46,700 bases of DNA from Cryomorphaceae bacterium MED-G11 (lineage in GTDB: Bacteria > Bacteroidota > Bacteroidia > Flavobacteriales > Flavobacteriaceae): assembly GCA_002457075.1 (NCBI GenBank), contig NTKQ01000004.1, positions 1-46,700 on the forward strand, read 5' to 3'. Below the pieces are notes generated by a model. It was not told where the DNA came from and made no database searches. It saw only the letters and a list, made by a program, of their open reading frames with translations. Made by a program: the position numbers and the translations under genes. Positions 28,797 to 37,858 of this stretch are shown here, piece by piece; the stretch's first letter is position 1, and each line of letters starts with the position of its first letter.

Positions 28797-29889
28797 CGTT
28801 CTTTAATTTTTCAAGATCAAATATTTCTTCTTTATTTTCTGATTCAGAAAGAGCATCTTTAACCCTATCAATATGTGTGTCAGTTATAAAAATCTGACCA
28901 AAATCCTTTTTTTCTAAAATTTGAACTATCTGCCTAACTCTCTCCTGGTCCAATTTGTCAAATATGTCATCTAGCAGAACAATAGGAGAATTACCAAATT
29001 TTGTTTTGTAGTAATCAAACTGCGCAAGCTTCAATGCTATAAGGAAAGACTTTTGTTGTCCCTGACTACCAAAATTCTTTATTTTATTATTATCAATAGT
29101 AAAACTAAGATCATCCCTATGCGTTCCTTTTGAAGTATACTGAAGAAATCTATCTTTTGACAAACTTTCATTAAGAACTTCAGAAAAACTACCAGTGTTC
29201 AAATCACTTTTGTAATTTATATCAACTAATTCATTACCTGAACTTATATCTGAATAGTATTTTTTAAAAATTGGAATAAATGCACTCATAAACTTTGATC
29301 TTTCTTTGTATATAGGTGTTCCAATACTAATTAATTGCTGATTATAAGATTCTATGGTGTCTTTATCAAATTTTCTATTAATAAAAAAGTACTTTAATAG
29401 AGAGTTTCTTTGAGAAATAACTTTATTGTAATCGATAACTCTTTGAAGATATACTTTATCAACTTGACCAATTACTGAGTCAATAAATTTTCTTCTCATC
29501 TCACTACCTTCAATTATAAGATTTCGATCGTGTGGAGATATAATGATGAGATTAATTAATCCAATATGGTCTGAAATTCTCTTATATACTTTGCTATTTT
29601 TTTTAATTATTTTTTTGTCACCTATTTTATAATAACAATGAATATTTTCATTTCGATCGTCAATTTTAAAATCCCCAGTTATAGAAAAATACTCAGATCC
29701 AGTTCTTACATTCTGAGAAGTTGATGGGTTAAAATAACTTTTAGTGAATGCTAAATGATATATAGAATCAACTATATTAGTCTTTCCAATCCCATTTTTT
29801 CCGATAAAACAATTGATCTTTTTATTAAAACTGAGCTTGAATTTCTCAAGGTTTTTATAATTATCAATTTTTAGTGAATTTAAAAACAT
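28789..29889 (-). CDS. recF: DNA replication/repair protein RecF
   Basis: SMC-like ATPase that works with RecO and RecR at gaps behind replication forks. 366 aa. The Walker A motif GKNGIGKTN is near residue 36. The signature motif in FGSQGQQKSFLIALKLAQ and the Walker B motif PIVLLDDIFDKLD are near the C-terminus. It begins LKIDNYKNLEKF, a typical RecF start. Its start region is 48 bp from the divergent TPR gene. A near-consensus promoter (TTTG-N18-TTATTTTG) can be read on the minus strand in that gap. Confidence 0.97.
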   Translation of the reverse strand: MFLNSLKIDNYKNLEKFKLSFNKKINCFIGKNGIGKTNIVDSIYHLAFTKSYFNPSTSQNVRTGSEYFSITGDFKIDDRNENIHCYYKIGDKKIIKKNSKVYKRISDHIGLINLIIISPHDRNLIIEGSEMRRKFIDSVIGQVDKVYLQRVIDYNKVISQRNSLLKYFFINRKFDKDTIESYNQQLISIGTPIYKERSKFMSAFIPIFKKYYSDISSGNELVDINYKSDLNTGSFSEVLNESLSKDRFLQYTSKGTHRDDLSFTIDNNKIKNFGSQGQQKSFLIALKLAQFDYYKTKFGNSPIVLLDDIFDKLDQERVRQIVQILEKKDFGQIFITDTHIDRVKDALSESENKEEIFDLEKLKNDE

Positions 29890-29912
29890 AATAAGTATTC
29901 AAAATAAAACAT

Positions 29913-29920
29913 TAATTTTG
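29913..29920 (+). promoter_or_regulatory. Promoter -7 box for the TPR-ribH-mutL operon
   Basis: TAATTTTG matches TAnnTTTG and lies 17 nt before the ATG at 29938. The -33 region is not well matched. It lies in the 48-bp gap shared with divergent recF. Confidence 0.45.
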
Positions 29921-29937
29921 GGATTCAAAAAATTATT

Positions 29938-30699
29938 ATGGCAACATTTAATAGAAGAGGATATAAAAACAGTAAAAGTGAAAGTGCTCAAAAAGGAGAA
30001 AAGAGCCAAACTGCTGAAGTATTTGAATCACTAGATTCAACTGCAAATAAATCTGAACAATGGATACTAAAAAATCAAAATGTTATTTTTATTACAATTG
30101 CAGTAATATCAATTTCAGTTATCTCATATTTAGGATATGAAAGATTTGTCTCCGAGCCTAATGAAAAAGAAGCAATAAGTGAGCTTAATCAAGCTCAATA
30201 CTTCTTTGAGCGTGCTTTAGTTTCAAATGAATCAGATTCATTATTTAAACTTGCATTAAATGGTGGCGAAGGAAAATATGGATTTTTAGATATAGTTGAT
30301 GAATATTCAGGTACCAAAGCTTCTAATCTTGCTAACTACTCAATTGGAATGTCTTACTTGAATTTGAAAGAGTACGACAATGCAATAATTTATTTAGAAA
30401 AATTTAAATCTGATGATATACTTCTTAAATCAATTTCATTAGGAACGATTGGAGACTGTTTTTCTGAGTTGAATCAGCCTGACGAAGCTTTTGAATATTA
30501 TCAAAAAGCTTTTAAACATAATGAAAACATATATACTACTCCTAAATATCTTTTCAAGGCAGCATTAATTGGATCTGAGATTGGTAATTACAAGTCTGCC
30601 ATCAATTTTTTAAATAGAATTAAAGATGATTTCCCCGATTCTTATGAATCTGGTTTAGTGGAGGTTCAACTTGGTAGAATTGAAAACTTAAATAATTAA
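29938..30699 (+). CDS. Membrane-anchored tetratricopeptide protein
   Basis: A 253-aa protein with a polar N-terminus (about 1-46), one transmembrane helix (about 49-68, VIFITIAVISISVISYLGY) and a periplasmic helical domain with three to four TPR units, including YSIGMSYLNLKEYDNAIIYL and GDCFSELNQPDEAFEYYQKA. The layout (N-in, single TM, TPR tail) resembles YfgM-type proteins that accompany the secretory apparatus, but identity is not proven. It starts a plus-strand operon with ribH 1 bp downstream, an order common in Flavobacteriia. Confidence 0.85.
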   Translation: MATFNRRGYKNSKSESAQKGEKSQTAEVFESLDSTANKSEQWILKNQNVIFITIAVISISVISYLGYERFVSEPNEKEAISELNQAQYFFERALVSNESDSLFKLALNGGEGKYGFLDIVDEYSGTKASNLANYSIGMSYLNLKEYDNAIIYLEKFKSDDILLKSISLGTIGDCFSELNQPDEAFEYYQKAFKHNENIYTTPKYLFKAALIGSEIGNYKSAINFLNRIKDDFPDSYESGLVEVQLGRIENLNN

Positions 30700-30700
30700 T

Positions 30701-31183
30701 ATGTCTGCAAAAAAGACTGGAAAAATTTTATCCAGATCTATTACAATTAATAATCCTAGTAAAATTAAAATTGCCTGTGTTATTTCAGAATGGCACAATG
30801 AAATTACAGAGAGCTTTTATAGTGGAGCTTTGAATAAGTTTTCTCAATATGGTATTTTAGAAAATAATATTGATAAAGTATATGTACCCGGTAGCTTCGA
30901 ATTAATCTTTGCAACTAAAAATTTAATTAATAAAGATTATGATGCTATTATATCAATGGGCTGCATTATTCAGGGAGAAACAAAACATTTTGACTTTATT
31001 TCATCAGCTGTAGTAGATGGAATAAAAGATTTAAATATTATATCTAATATTCCTATAATTTTATGTGTATCTACCGATCAAAATATTCAACAGTCAGTTG
31101 ATAGGAGTGGAGGTAAATTAGGAAATAAAGGTGCGGACTCTGCTGAAGCTGCATTAAAAATGATTATGATTAATTCTAAATAA
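30701..31183 (+). CDS. ribH: 6,7-dimethyl-8-ribityllumazine synthase
   Basis: Penultimate step of riboflavin synthesis: condenses 5-amino-6-ribitylamino-uracil with 3,4-dihydroxy-2-butanone 4-phosphate. 160 aa. Motifs are ACVISEWHNEIT (substrate site), VYVPGSFELIFA, GCIIQGETKHFDFI with the catalytic His, and DRSGGKLGNKGADSA for phosphate binding. No FMN riboswitch precedes it and other rib genes are absent, so it is probably constitutively expressed within this mixed operon. Confidence 0.97.
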   Translation: MSAKKTGKILSRSITINNPSKIKIACVISEWHNEITESFYSGALNKFSQYGILENNIDKVYVPGSFELIFATKNLINKDYDAIISMGCIIQGETKHFDFISSAVVDGIKDLNIISNIPIILCVSTDQNIQQSVDRSGGKLGNKGADSAEAALKMIMINSK

Positions 31184-31190
31184 TACTTAA

Positions 31191-31466
31191 TTGTTTAATT
31201 TAAATAAAAATAGAAGATTCAATTACACACCTCGTTTTTTTAGAGGAAAAGAGGATGTTTCAATTAATTTTGAATCGAAGATTTCCAAGTCTAGAGATCA
31301 ATATAATTCAATTGATATGGGTATGAATTGGAGTGATCAAAGAGATAAAATGCGAAACACAAGAAATAGAGGAATAAATCTGACATTAATACTAATAGTT
31401 GTTTTTTTAATTTTGGTATTTTTATATATCATTGATTTTGATTTAACAATTTTCTACACTAATTAA
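31191..31466 (+). CDS. Small single-pass membrane protein between ribH and mutL
   Basis: A 91-aa protein with a basic N-terminal half starting FNLNKNRRFNYTPRFFRGK and one C-terminal transmembrane helix (about 66-83, LTLILIVVFLILVFLYII). The start is TTG at 31191, 7 bp after the ribH stop. The end overlaps mutL by one base (TAATG). Homologues at this position in Flavobacteriia are often labelled riboflavin synthase beta because of their neighbour, but there is no enzymatic domain here. Function is unknown. The topology suggests a cytoplasmic, basic domain tethered to the membrane. Confidence 0.75.
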   Translation: MFNLNKNRRFNYTPRFFRGKEDVSINFESKISKSRDQYNSIDMGMNWSDQRDKMRNTRNRGINLTLILIVVFLILVFLYIIDFDLTIFYTN

Positions 31467-33208
31467 TGCCAGACATAGTTAAAATTTTACCAATTGAAGT
31501 TTCAAATAAAATTGCTGCTGGAGAGGTTGTTCAAAGACCTTCATCAGTATTAAAGGAACTGTTAGAAAACTCTATAGATGCAAATTCCAGTAAAATTAGT
31601 GTCATTATTAAGAATGCTGGTAAAAATCTAATTCAAGTAATTGATAATGGTAATGGAATGTCAAGAAAAGACATGCACTCATCATTTGTAAAGCATGCAA
31701 CATCTAAAATCAATAAAATAGATGATGTTTTCTCAATAAGTTCTATGGGTTTTAGAGGAGAAGCTTTAGCAGCTATCTCTTCTGTCTCTATGGTTGAGAT
31801 GGCATCTAGTAAACATGATGAAAACGATGGCTATTTTATTGAGATTAATGGAGGAAAAATTGTTAAAGAAAACGAATTAAATGTTGATGAGGGTACTTCA
31901 ATCAAAGTAAAGAACATTTTTTATAATGTCCCTGCTAGGAGAAATTTTCTAAAATCTGATTTTGTAGAATTAAGACATATCATGAATGTATTTCATAATA
32001 TAGCTATATCCCACTATGGTATTGAATTTTCTTTTATAAATAATGATGAAGAAATTTTCTTTTTAAAAAAGGAATCTTTAAAAAGAAGAATAATTTCAAT
32101 CTTTGGAGAAAAGATTCGTGAACATCTTGTTCCTATTGATGAAAAAACTCAAATAGCTAATCTTTTTGGTTTTATATTGAAACCAGAATATGCAAAAAAA
32201 TCTAGGTCAACTCAATATATTTTTGTTAATAATAGATCAATTAAAAGTCAATTCATTAATCACTCAATATTCTCATCTTTTGAAGGTCTTCTAAGGGAGG
32301 GATTCTATCCTGGCTATTTCTTATTCATAAATATGGATACAGCTAAGATTGATGTAAATGTTCATCCAAATAAAACAGAAATAAAGTTTGATGATGATCA
32401 ACACCTATATTCAATTATAAATTCTGCTGTAAAACATTGCCTTGGAATATATCAAGTAACTCCAGTTCTTGACTTTGAGAAAGATTCATCTATGGATATA
32501 TCATATAATCATGTAAATTCAGATCCAAAGATTCCTACTATTGAAGTTGACTCAGAATTTAATCCTTTTAAAGTTTTCAATGAAGAAAACTTTATGAAAA
32601 AAAACTCTGATGTTGAATTAAATAATACTCAATCTGATATTATTGATAATAGTTCATCAAAAATATTTCAGATTTTTAATAAATATATAGTTAGTACTAG
32701 CACATCATCCTTAATCATAATTAATCAGAATTTAGCACATCAAAGAATTCTGTATGAGGGTTTTTTAAAATCAATTTTTGAAAGTTCATCAAAATCACAA
32801 AAACTTATTATTCCTTTTGAAATAGACCTTTCCATAAGTCAATTAATTTTATTTAAAAAAATTATAACAGATTTTGATTCTTTAGGTTTTGAATATAAAT
32901 TATCAGAATCTTTATTAACTATTACTTCAATTCCAGTTCAATTAGAAAATAATTCAATAGAAGAAATAATTGATGAAATACTAAATGATGATATTGATTT
33001 TGATCAATCAAAAAATCTTAGTTACTCAGATTTTTTTGCTAAAAAACTTTCAAAAAGTTCTTCAATCAAAAGTGGAAAAAAATTAAACTTAGATGAACAA
33101 GAATTTCTAGTAAATCAACTTTTCTCTTGTAAAGAGCCAAATTTATCACCCGACAATAAACAAATATTTATTACTTTAAATAAAAACGATATAGAAAATA
33201 GATTTTAA
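31466..33208 (+). CDS. mutL: DNA mismatch repair protein MutL
   Basis: GHKL ATPase that couples mismatch recognition to strand removal. 580 aa. The ATPase domain has ELLENSIDANS, DNGNGM, HATSKI and GFRGEALAAISSV. The VHPNKTEIKF block ends the N-terminal module near residue 310. After a variable linker, the C-terminal dimerisation domain has NQNLAHQRILYE at residues 420-431, where endonuclease-type MutL proteins have DQHAxxExxxxE. The Asp, His and first Glu are replaced, so nicking activity is doubtful. Overlaps its neighbours by one base on each side. Confidence 0.96.
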   Translation: MPDIVKILPIEVSNKIAAGEVVQRPSSVLKELLENSIDANSSKISVIIKNAGKNLIQVIDNGNGMSRKDMHSSFVKHATSKINKIDDVFSISSMGFRGEALAAISSVSMVEMASSKHDENDGYFIEINGGKIVKENELNVDEGTSIKVKNIFYNVPARRNFLKSDFVELRHIMNVFHNIAISHYGIEFSFINNDEEIFFLKKESLKRRIISIFGEKIREHLVPIDEKTQIANLFGFILKPEYAKKSRSTQYIFVNNRSIKSQFINHSIFSSFEGLLREGFYPGYFLFINMDTAKIDVNVHPNKTEIKFDDDQHLYSIINSAVKHCLGIYQVTPVLDFEKDSSMDISYNHVNSDPKIPTIEVDSEFNPFKVFNEENFMKKNSDVELNNTQSDIIDNSSSKIFQIFNKYIVSTSTSSLIIINQNLAHQRILYEGFLKSIFESSSKSQKLIIPFEIDLSISQLILFKKIITDFDSLGFEYKLSESLLTITSIPVQLENNSIEEIIDEILNDDIDFDQSKNLSYSDFFAKKLSKSSSIKSGKKLNLDEQEFLVNQLFSCKEPNLSPDNKQIFITLNKNDIENRF

Positions 33209-33945
33209 TGGGAAGAGTAAGTGAAATAGTAAAGCATTTAATTATAATTAATGTAATATTCTTTATTGCCTCAATTGTTTTTGGAGAATTAATGTATGAT
33301 TTATTCGCTATGCATTATCCTAAAAATCCTGACTTTATTTTATGGCAGCCTCTTACCCATATGTTTATGCATGGAGACACTACCCATATTCTTTTTAATA
33401 TGTTTGGTTTATGGATGTTTGGAACACCTCTAGAGCAAATGTGGGGTAAGAGAAAATTTATTTTCTTTTATTTATCAGCTGGTCTTGGTGCTGCACTAAT
33501 TCAAACTTTAGTTTATCATTATAATGTCATGTCTGTATCACAAATTTTGATAGATAATGGATTAACTAAATTAGATATAGATACTTTTTATGAATCAGGA
33601 AGACTAAATACAGCAATTATTCAGTCTGTTGGAGAAGATACATTATATTCAGGAATTCAGTCTTTTAAAGCTGTAATGGTTGGTGCTTCAGGCGCATTGT
33701 ATGGGATTTTAGTTGGATTTGCTATGTTATTCCCTAATGTTCAGTTAATGCTTTTATTTCCTCCAATTCCAATAAAAGCTAAATACTTAGTTCCACTTTT
33801 AATTCTATTTGATTTGTTTTTTGGATTCTCTTCTTATTCTGTTGGGCCAATAGCTCATTTTGCTCATATAGGTGGAGCAATTACTGGTTTTATTATGATG
33901 TGGTACTGGAAGAAAAATCAGTTTAATAATAAAAGATGGAATTAG
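33208..33945 (+). CDS. Rhomboid-family intramembrane serine protease (first copy)
   Basis: A 245-aa polytopic protease that cleaves transmembrane substrates within the bilayer. The catalytic serine is S161 in VGASGALYG and the catalytic histidine is H220 in HFAHIGGAITG. The HMFMHGDTTHILFNMFGLWMFG stretch is split over TM2 and its loop, as in the family. Its ATG overlaps the mutL stop by one base and its end overlaps the second rhomboid by 10 bp. Substrates are unknown. Confidence 0.94.
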   Translation: MGRVSEIVKHLIIINVIFFIASIVFGELMYDLFAMHYPKNPDFILWQPLTHMFMHGDTTHILFNMFGLWMFGTPLEQMWGKRKFIFFYLSAGLGAALIQTLVYHYNVMSVSQILIDNGLTKLDIDTFYESGRLNTAIIQSVGEDTLYSGIQSFKAVMVGASGALYGILVGFAMLFPNVQLMLLFPPIPIKAKYLVPLLILFDLFFGFSSYSVGPIAHFAHIGGAITGFIMMWYWKKNQFNNKRWN

Positions 33946-34736
33946 GATATAGATATTTTATAAATCAACAAATATTTAAAAAGATTATAATTATAAATAT
34001 TATTATTTTTTTATTACCACTTGTATCGAATACTTTTCTTTTTTTGCTCGATTTTAACCAAATAAGTATAGTAAAATACTTTGATCTCCATCCTGAGTTT
34101 AATCAGGTTTTAATGAGTCCATGGACTATAGTTACATACTCATTTTTTCACCTTGATTTTTTTCATATTTTTTGGAACATGTTAATTTTATATATGGTTT
34201 CCGATTATTTTTTGAGTTTTCTCAATAATAAACAGTTCCTTGAAATATATTTTTATGGAGCTATAGCTGGAGGTCTTTTATTCATTTTCTCATACAATAT
34301 TTTCCCCGCCTTTAAAGATTCATTCAACCCTTTAATTGGTTCATCTGCAGCAGTTTATTCTTTATTAATTTTTGTCTGTGCATATTTTCCAAACACTTCA
34401 ATAAATTTAATTTTTTTCAATACCAAGCTAAAGTATATTGGCTTTTTTTATGTTTTAATGAGTTTAATTCAAATACCTTTCAGTAATTCAGGAGGAAATA
34501 TTGCTCATTTAGGAGGAGCTTTTTACGGACTTTATTATGCTAATAATTTTAATTCTTTTACTTCACCCTTTGATAGTTTTACCAATTATTTAAAAAGATT
34601 TTCGATCAAATCAAATAACAATAAAAATGATCAAAAATTAATTGATAATATACTCGATAAAATAAGTAAGTCTGGTTATGAAAGCTTAACAAAAAATGAG
34701 AAGGAAGTTCTTTTTAAAAAATCAGATAAGAATTAA
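33936..34736 (+). CDS. Rhomboid-family intramembrane serine protease (second copy)
   Basis: A divergent 266-aa rhomboid. The catalytic pair appears intact: S137 in LIGSSAAVYS and H191 in NIAHLGGAFYG. FFHLDFFHIFWNMLILYM corresponds to the conserved His/Asn-containing TM2. The C-terminal 50 residues are a hydrophilic cytosolic tail rich in Lys and Asn, absent from the first copy. Tandem rhomboids after mutL are common in Flavobacteriia. The stop TAA shares its bases with the stop of convergent lepB (TTAA at 34733-34736). Confidence 0.9.
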   Translation: MELGYRYFINQQIFKKIIIINIIIFLLPLVSNTFLFLLDFNQISIVKYFDLHPEFNQVLMSPWTIVTYSFFHLDFFHIFWNMLILYMVSDYFLSFLNNKQFLEIYFYGAIAGGLLFIFSYNIFPAFKDSFNPLIGSSAAVYSLLIFVCAYFPNTSINLIFFNTKLKYIGFFYVLMSLIQIPFSNSGGNIAHLGGAFYGLYYANNFNSFTSPFDSFTNYLKRFSIKSNNNKNDQKLIDNILDKISKSGYESLTKNEKEVLFKKSDKN

Positions 34737-36424
34737 TTACTTTCTCTTCTTTTCTTTATAAAATTGAAGATTTGCCAGATAATAATAAAGATTATAAAAT
34801 GAGGTAAATATGATCTTGCCTTTCCCTCAAATCCAATAGTAGTAAATACTCTATCCCATCTAAATTTCCAGTTTTCTATCCCATTAAACAATCCCTCTAT
34901 ACTCATCCAAATAAATACAGGCTTACCAAGTACATGATCAAAAGGTACAAAACCCCATACTCTTGAGTCCTCTGAATTATATCTATTATCTCCCATCATC
35001 CAATAGTAGTTTTGCTTAAAAATATATTCTTGTTCAATTTTACCGTTGATTAAAATATTATCTTCTACAACGCTTAATTTATTATATTCATAATCAGTTA
35101 TAATCTTTTTATACAAAGGAAGCGTGTTAATACTAAGATCTATTTTATCTCCAGCTTTTGGAATATAAAGTGGTCCTAATTGATCATTATTCCAGCTAAA
35201 TCTTTTATTATTTGGAAAAAAATTCGAGTTTGATACATTTATTTTTTCTGTAACTCGATAGATTGTATCAAATTCATTTGATTTTTTAATTTTTATAGCA
35301 TCATCGTAGGTTAAGTTGAGTTCCTTTTTATTATCAATTATTTCACGTATGTCTAAACCATACTCTCTGACTAAATCAATGGGAATTCCCTTATCATATG
35401 TATAAACTAGATACTCGTTTTCTTTAGTATTTGAGATATTCAAAATATATTTAGAAATTTCTGCATAAGAATCATTTGCCAGATTACTTATGATGAACTT
35501 CCTAATAAAGCCATCTATCTCTAGATTAATTAGCTTGCTAGAGGAAACTCCTTTATTTGATTTGATTAAATATGTAAATAAAGGTTTTGCTCTGTCAGGA
35601 AGAATATTTTCTATTCCATTTAAATAAATTACACCATCTTTTATCTCTAGAGTATCTCCAGGAATACCGATTGCTCTTTTTACGTAATTAGATTTTTTAT
35701 CTCTAGGTTTGACTACACCTTTTTCTTTTACAAAGAATTTCCTCACTGTATCTGCTGGCCAATTAAAAACTACGATATCATTATTTTTAATTTCCTGGAA
35801 TCCAGGTATTCTTATATATGGTAATTGAGGTTTATTAAGATATGATCTTGATTTAATTATTGGAATTGTATCATGAACCATTGGGAAAGAAATAACTGTA
35901 GATGGAATTCTAGCACCATAATGGAATTTACTAACTAATAAAAAATCCCCAACTCTTAATGTTTTTTCTAATGATCCGGTTGGAATTACAAAGGGTTGTA
36001 ATATGTAATTATGAACAATAGTTGCAATAACAATTGCAAACACAAAAGAACCGATTGATTTCTCAAAATTTGAAAAACCAATTTTACCTATATATTTAGT
36101 TTTACTACTTAAGTAACTAATATAATAGATATAAAAACCAACTGTAAAAATTACTAAAACCCTGTCTAGCTTAGAATTATGATTGAATGTTTTTATAAAC
36201 TCCACCCATATAACGGGAATCATAAGTAGATTAATTACTGGAATAAATACAAGAATAGCCCACCATCTAGGTCTATTTATTATATCCAAGTGTTTTACAA
36301 TATTATAGATTGGAATTAACGATTTCCACCCCTCTACTCCAGCTAACTTAAATAATTTATAAGATCCACCAAATATTATTAAGTTGAGTGAAAGGAACAA
36401 CAAGAACCATTCGTTTAAGTTCAT
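34733..36424 (-). CDS. lepB: Signal peptidase I
   Basis: Membrane-bound Ser/Lys protease that removes signal peptides from secreted proteins. It is long (563 aa) compared with E. coli (about 320) because of extra N-terminal membrane segments (three before the catalytic anchor) and a large insertion (about 275-470) in the periplasmic domain, usual in Bacteroidota. The catalytic S151 is in PTGSLEKTLRVGDFL and K249 in NYVKRAIGIPGD. Box E is GDNRYNSEDSRVWGFVP. A further hydrophobic helix is near the C-terminus. It lies 1 bp after the DUF5683 gene; dapB, usual at this junction, is absent. Confidence 0.95.
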   Translation of the reverse strand: MNLNEWFLLFLSLNLIIFGGSYKLFKLAGVEGWKSLIPIYNIVKHLDIINRPRWWAILVFIPVINLLMIPVIWVEFIKTFNHNSKLDRVLVIFTVGFYIYYISYLSSKTKYIGKIGFSNFEKSIGSFVFAIVIATIVHNYILQPFVIPTGSLEKTLRVGDFLLVSKFHYGARIPSTVISFPMVHDTIPIIKSRSYLNKPQLPYIRIPGFQEIKNNDIVVFNWPADTVRKFFVKEKGVVKPRDKKSNYVKRAIGIPGDTLEIKDGVIYLNGIENILPDRAKPLFTYLIKSNKGVSSSKLINLEIDGFIRKFIISNLANDSYAEISKYILNISNTKENEYLVYTYDKGIPIDLVREYGLDIREIIDNKKELNLTYDDAIKIKKSNEFDTIYRVTEKINVSNSNFFPNNKRFSWNNDQLGPLYIPKAGDKIDLSINTLPLYKKIITDYEYNKLSVVEDNILINGKIEQEYIFKQNYYWMMGDNRYNSEDSRVWGFVPFDHVLGKPVFIWMSIEGLFNGIENWKFRWDRVFTTIGFEGKARSYLPHFIIFIIIWQIFNFIKKRRESN

Positions 36425-36425
36425 A

Positions 36426-36983
36426 TTAGTCTAGGTTAATTTTAAATTTAATTCCAGCACTTTGTGAAAAATCAAAATAATCACTTTCAATATAAGGACT
36501 AAAAGATAAGTCTTCACTAACATTAAATTGAAGCAGGTGTGCGCCTACATTAGCATCTATTATATTTAAAACATAAGTTCCAACTAAAAATATGAATGAA
36601 AAATCTTTATATCTCCTATGAAACTTCATCCCCTCTAATAATTTCTCATTCTCAGGTATTATATCTATATACTCATCATCAAAATATCCAGCTAGTCTTC
36701 TTTTATATGCTGTCCTATATTTATTCATTTCTTTATTATTAAAATTATAATAATAAGCTGAAGCACCTAATCCACCATAGATTATAGGAACCATCCAATA
36801 CCTTCTTGTATAGACTTGACCTAGTCCAGGAACAACAGATGAATAGAAGGCTGCCTTTGAAGGTGTTAGTGGATCATTAATTAATTTCTGCTTTCTTGGG
36901 CTAATATAAATTGAATCAATTTCAGATTGAGCATATATATTGGTTGAAAAACAGAATATTATTAAAAAAATTAAATTTTTCAA
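36426..36983 (-). CDS. DUF5683-family exported membrane protein
   Basis: A 185-aa protein with a signal peptide (to about residue 18, NIYAQ). The family block AAFYSSVVPGLGQVYTRRYWMVPIIYGGLGASAYYY is broken into two hydrophobic segments. A final segment is near residue 135. The PGLGQxY motif is typical of DUF5683, a Bacteroidota family of unknown function. The start is TTG at 36981-36983, overlapping the parB stop as TTGA. Its conserved place beside parAB and lepB suggests a link to envelope or division, but this is only context. Confidence 0.85.
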   Translation of the reverse strand: MKNLIFLIIFCFSTNIYAQSEIDSIYISPRKQKLINDPLTPSKAAFYSSVVPGLGQVYTRRYWMVPIIYGGLGASAYYYNFNNKEMNKYRTAYKRRLAGYFDDEYIDIIPENEKLLEGMKFHRRYKDFSFIFLVGTYVLNIIDANVGAHLLQFNVSEDLSFSPYIESDYFDFSQSAGIKFKINLD

Positions 36984-37858
36984 TCTGATAATTTTTTTAG
37001 AATTAAGTACAAATCGTTGATACTTTTAAAAGTAGCTGTTAGAGATACTTTGCCTTCTGAGTTTTCTTTTAATTTTACCTTAGAATCAAAAAGTTTTTCA
37101 AATTTATTAGTTGCATCAATATAGATTTTAGAAACATCAGAATTAGTAGAAGATTTATTTGTATTTCTATTTCCTCGAACAATTTTTTCAGTTTGTCTAA
37201 CAGAAAGTTTTGAGGATATTATTTGTTCGTAGATTTCAAGTTGAAGTTTTTTATCATCAATATTAATTAATGCTCTTCCATGGCCCATAGATAAAAAACC
37301 ATCTCTAATACCAGATTGAATAATAGGATCAAGCTTTAAAAGCCTTATATAATTTGAAACTGTTGATCTTTCTTTACCTACAATTCTAGATATAGAATCA
37401 ATATTTAGATTATAATCATTTATTAGTCTTTCATATGTCAGTCCAATCTCTATAGGATCTAAATCTACCCTCTGAACATTTTCAACTAAAGACATTTTTA
37501 AAATATCTGTCTCATTATCAACCCCTTTAATATAACAAGGGATTGAACTAAGTCCAGCAAGTTTTGAAGCTCTAAACCTTCTTTCTCCAGAAATTATTTC
37601 AAAATTCTCAGAACTAATTTCTCTAACTGTAATAGGTTGAATAACACCCAGATCTTTGATAGAAATAGTTAAGTTTTCAATCTCACTAGAATCAAAATTT
37701 GTTCTTGGTTGATTTGGGTTAACTTGAATTTTTTTAATATCAATTTCTAAAGATTTTGGAGTAATCAGATTTTCTTTTTTGTACTGAGTATCATCTGAAG
37801 TATTCAATAAAGCATCTAATCCTCTTCCAAGTACTTTTTTTTGTTTTTTATTAGACAT
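36980..37858 (-). CDS. parB: Chromosome-partitioning protein ParB
   Basis: CTP-dependent DNA clamp that loads at parS sites near the origin. 292 aa. The N-terminal KKVLGRGLDALL is the ParA-contacting segment. The CTPase/ParB nuclease-fold domain (about 38-125) has VNPNQPRTNFD, ISGERRFRASKLAG and LVENVQRVDLDPIE. The HTH (about 145-190) has ISRIVGKERSTVSNYIRLLKL. A C-terminal dimerisation segment follows. I did not find a clear parS site in the window. It overlaps parA by 8 bp. Confidence 0.96.
   Translation of the reverse strand: MSNKKQKKVLGRGLDALLNTSDDTQYKKENLITPKSLEIDIKKIQVNPNQPRTNFDSSEIENLTISIKDLGVIQPITVREISSENFEIISGERRFRASKLAGLSSIPCYIKGVDNETDILKMSLVENVQRVDLDPIEIGLTYERLINDYNLNIDSISRIVGKERSTVSNYIRLLKLDPIIQSGIRDGFLSMGHGRALINIDDKKLQLEIYEQIISSKLSVRQTEKIVRGNRNTNKSSTNSDVSKIYIDATNKFEKLFDSKVKLKENSEGKVSLTATFKSINDLYLILKKLSD

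Noticed and set aside
30701-31183. FMN riboswitch upstream of ribH
   Set aside because: Only 1 bp separates ribH from the preceding gene and no structured leader exists before the operon.
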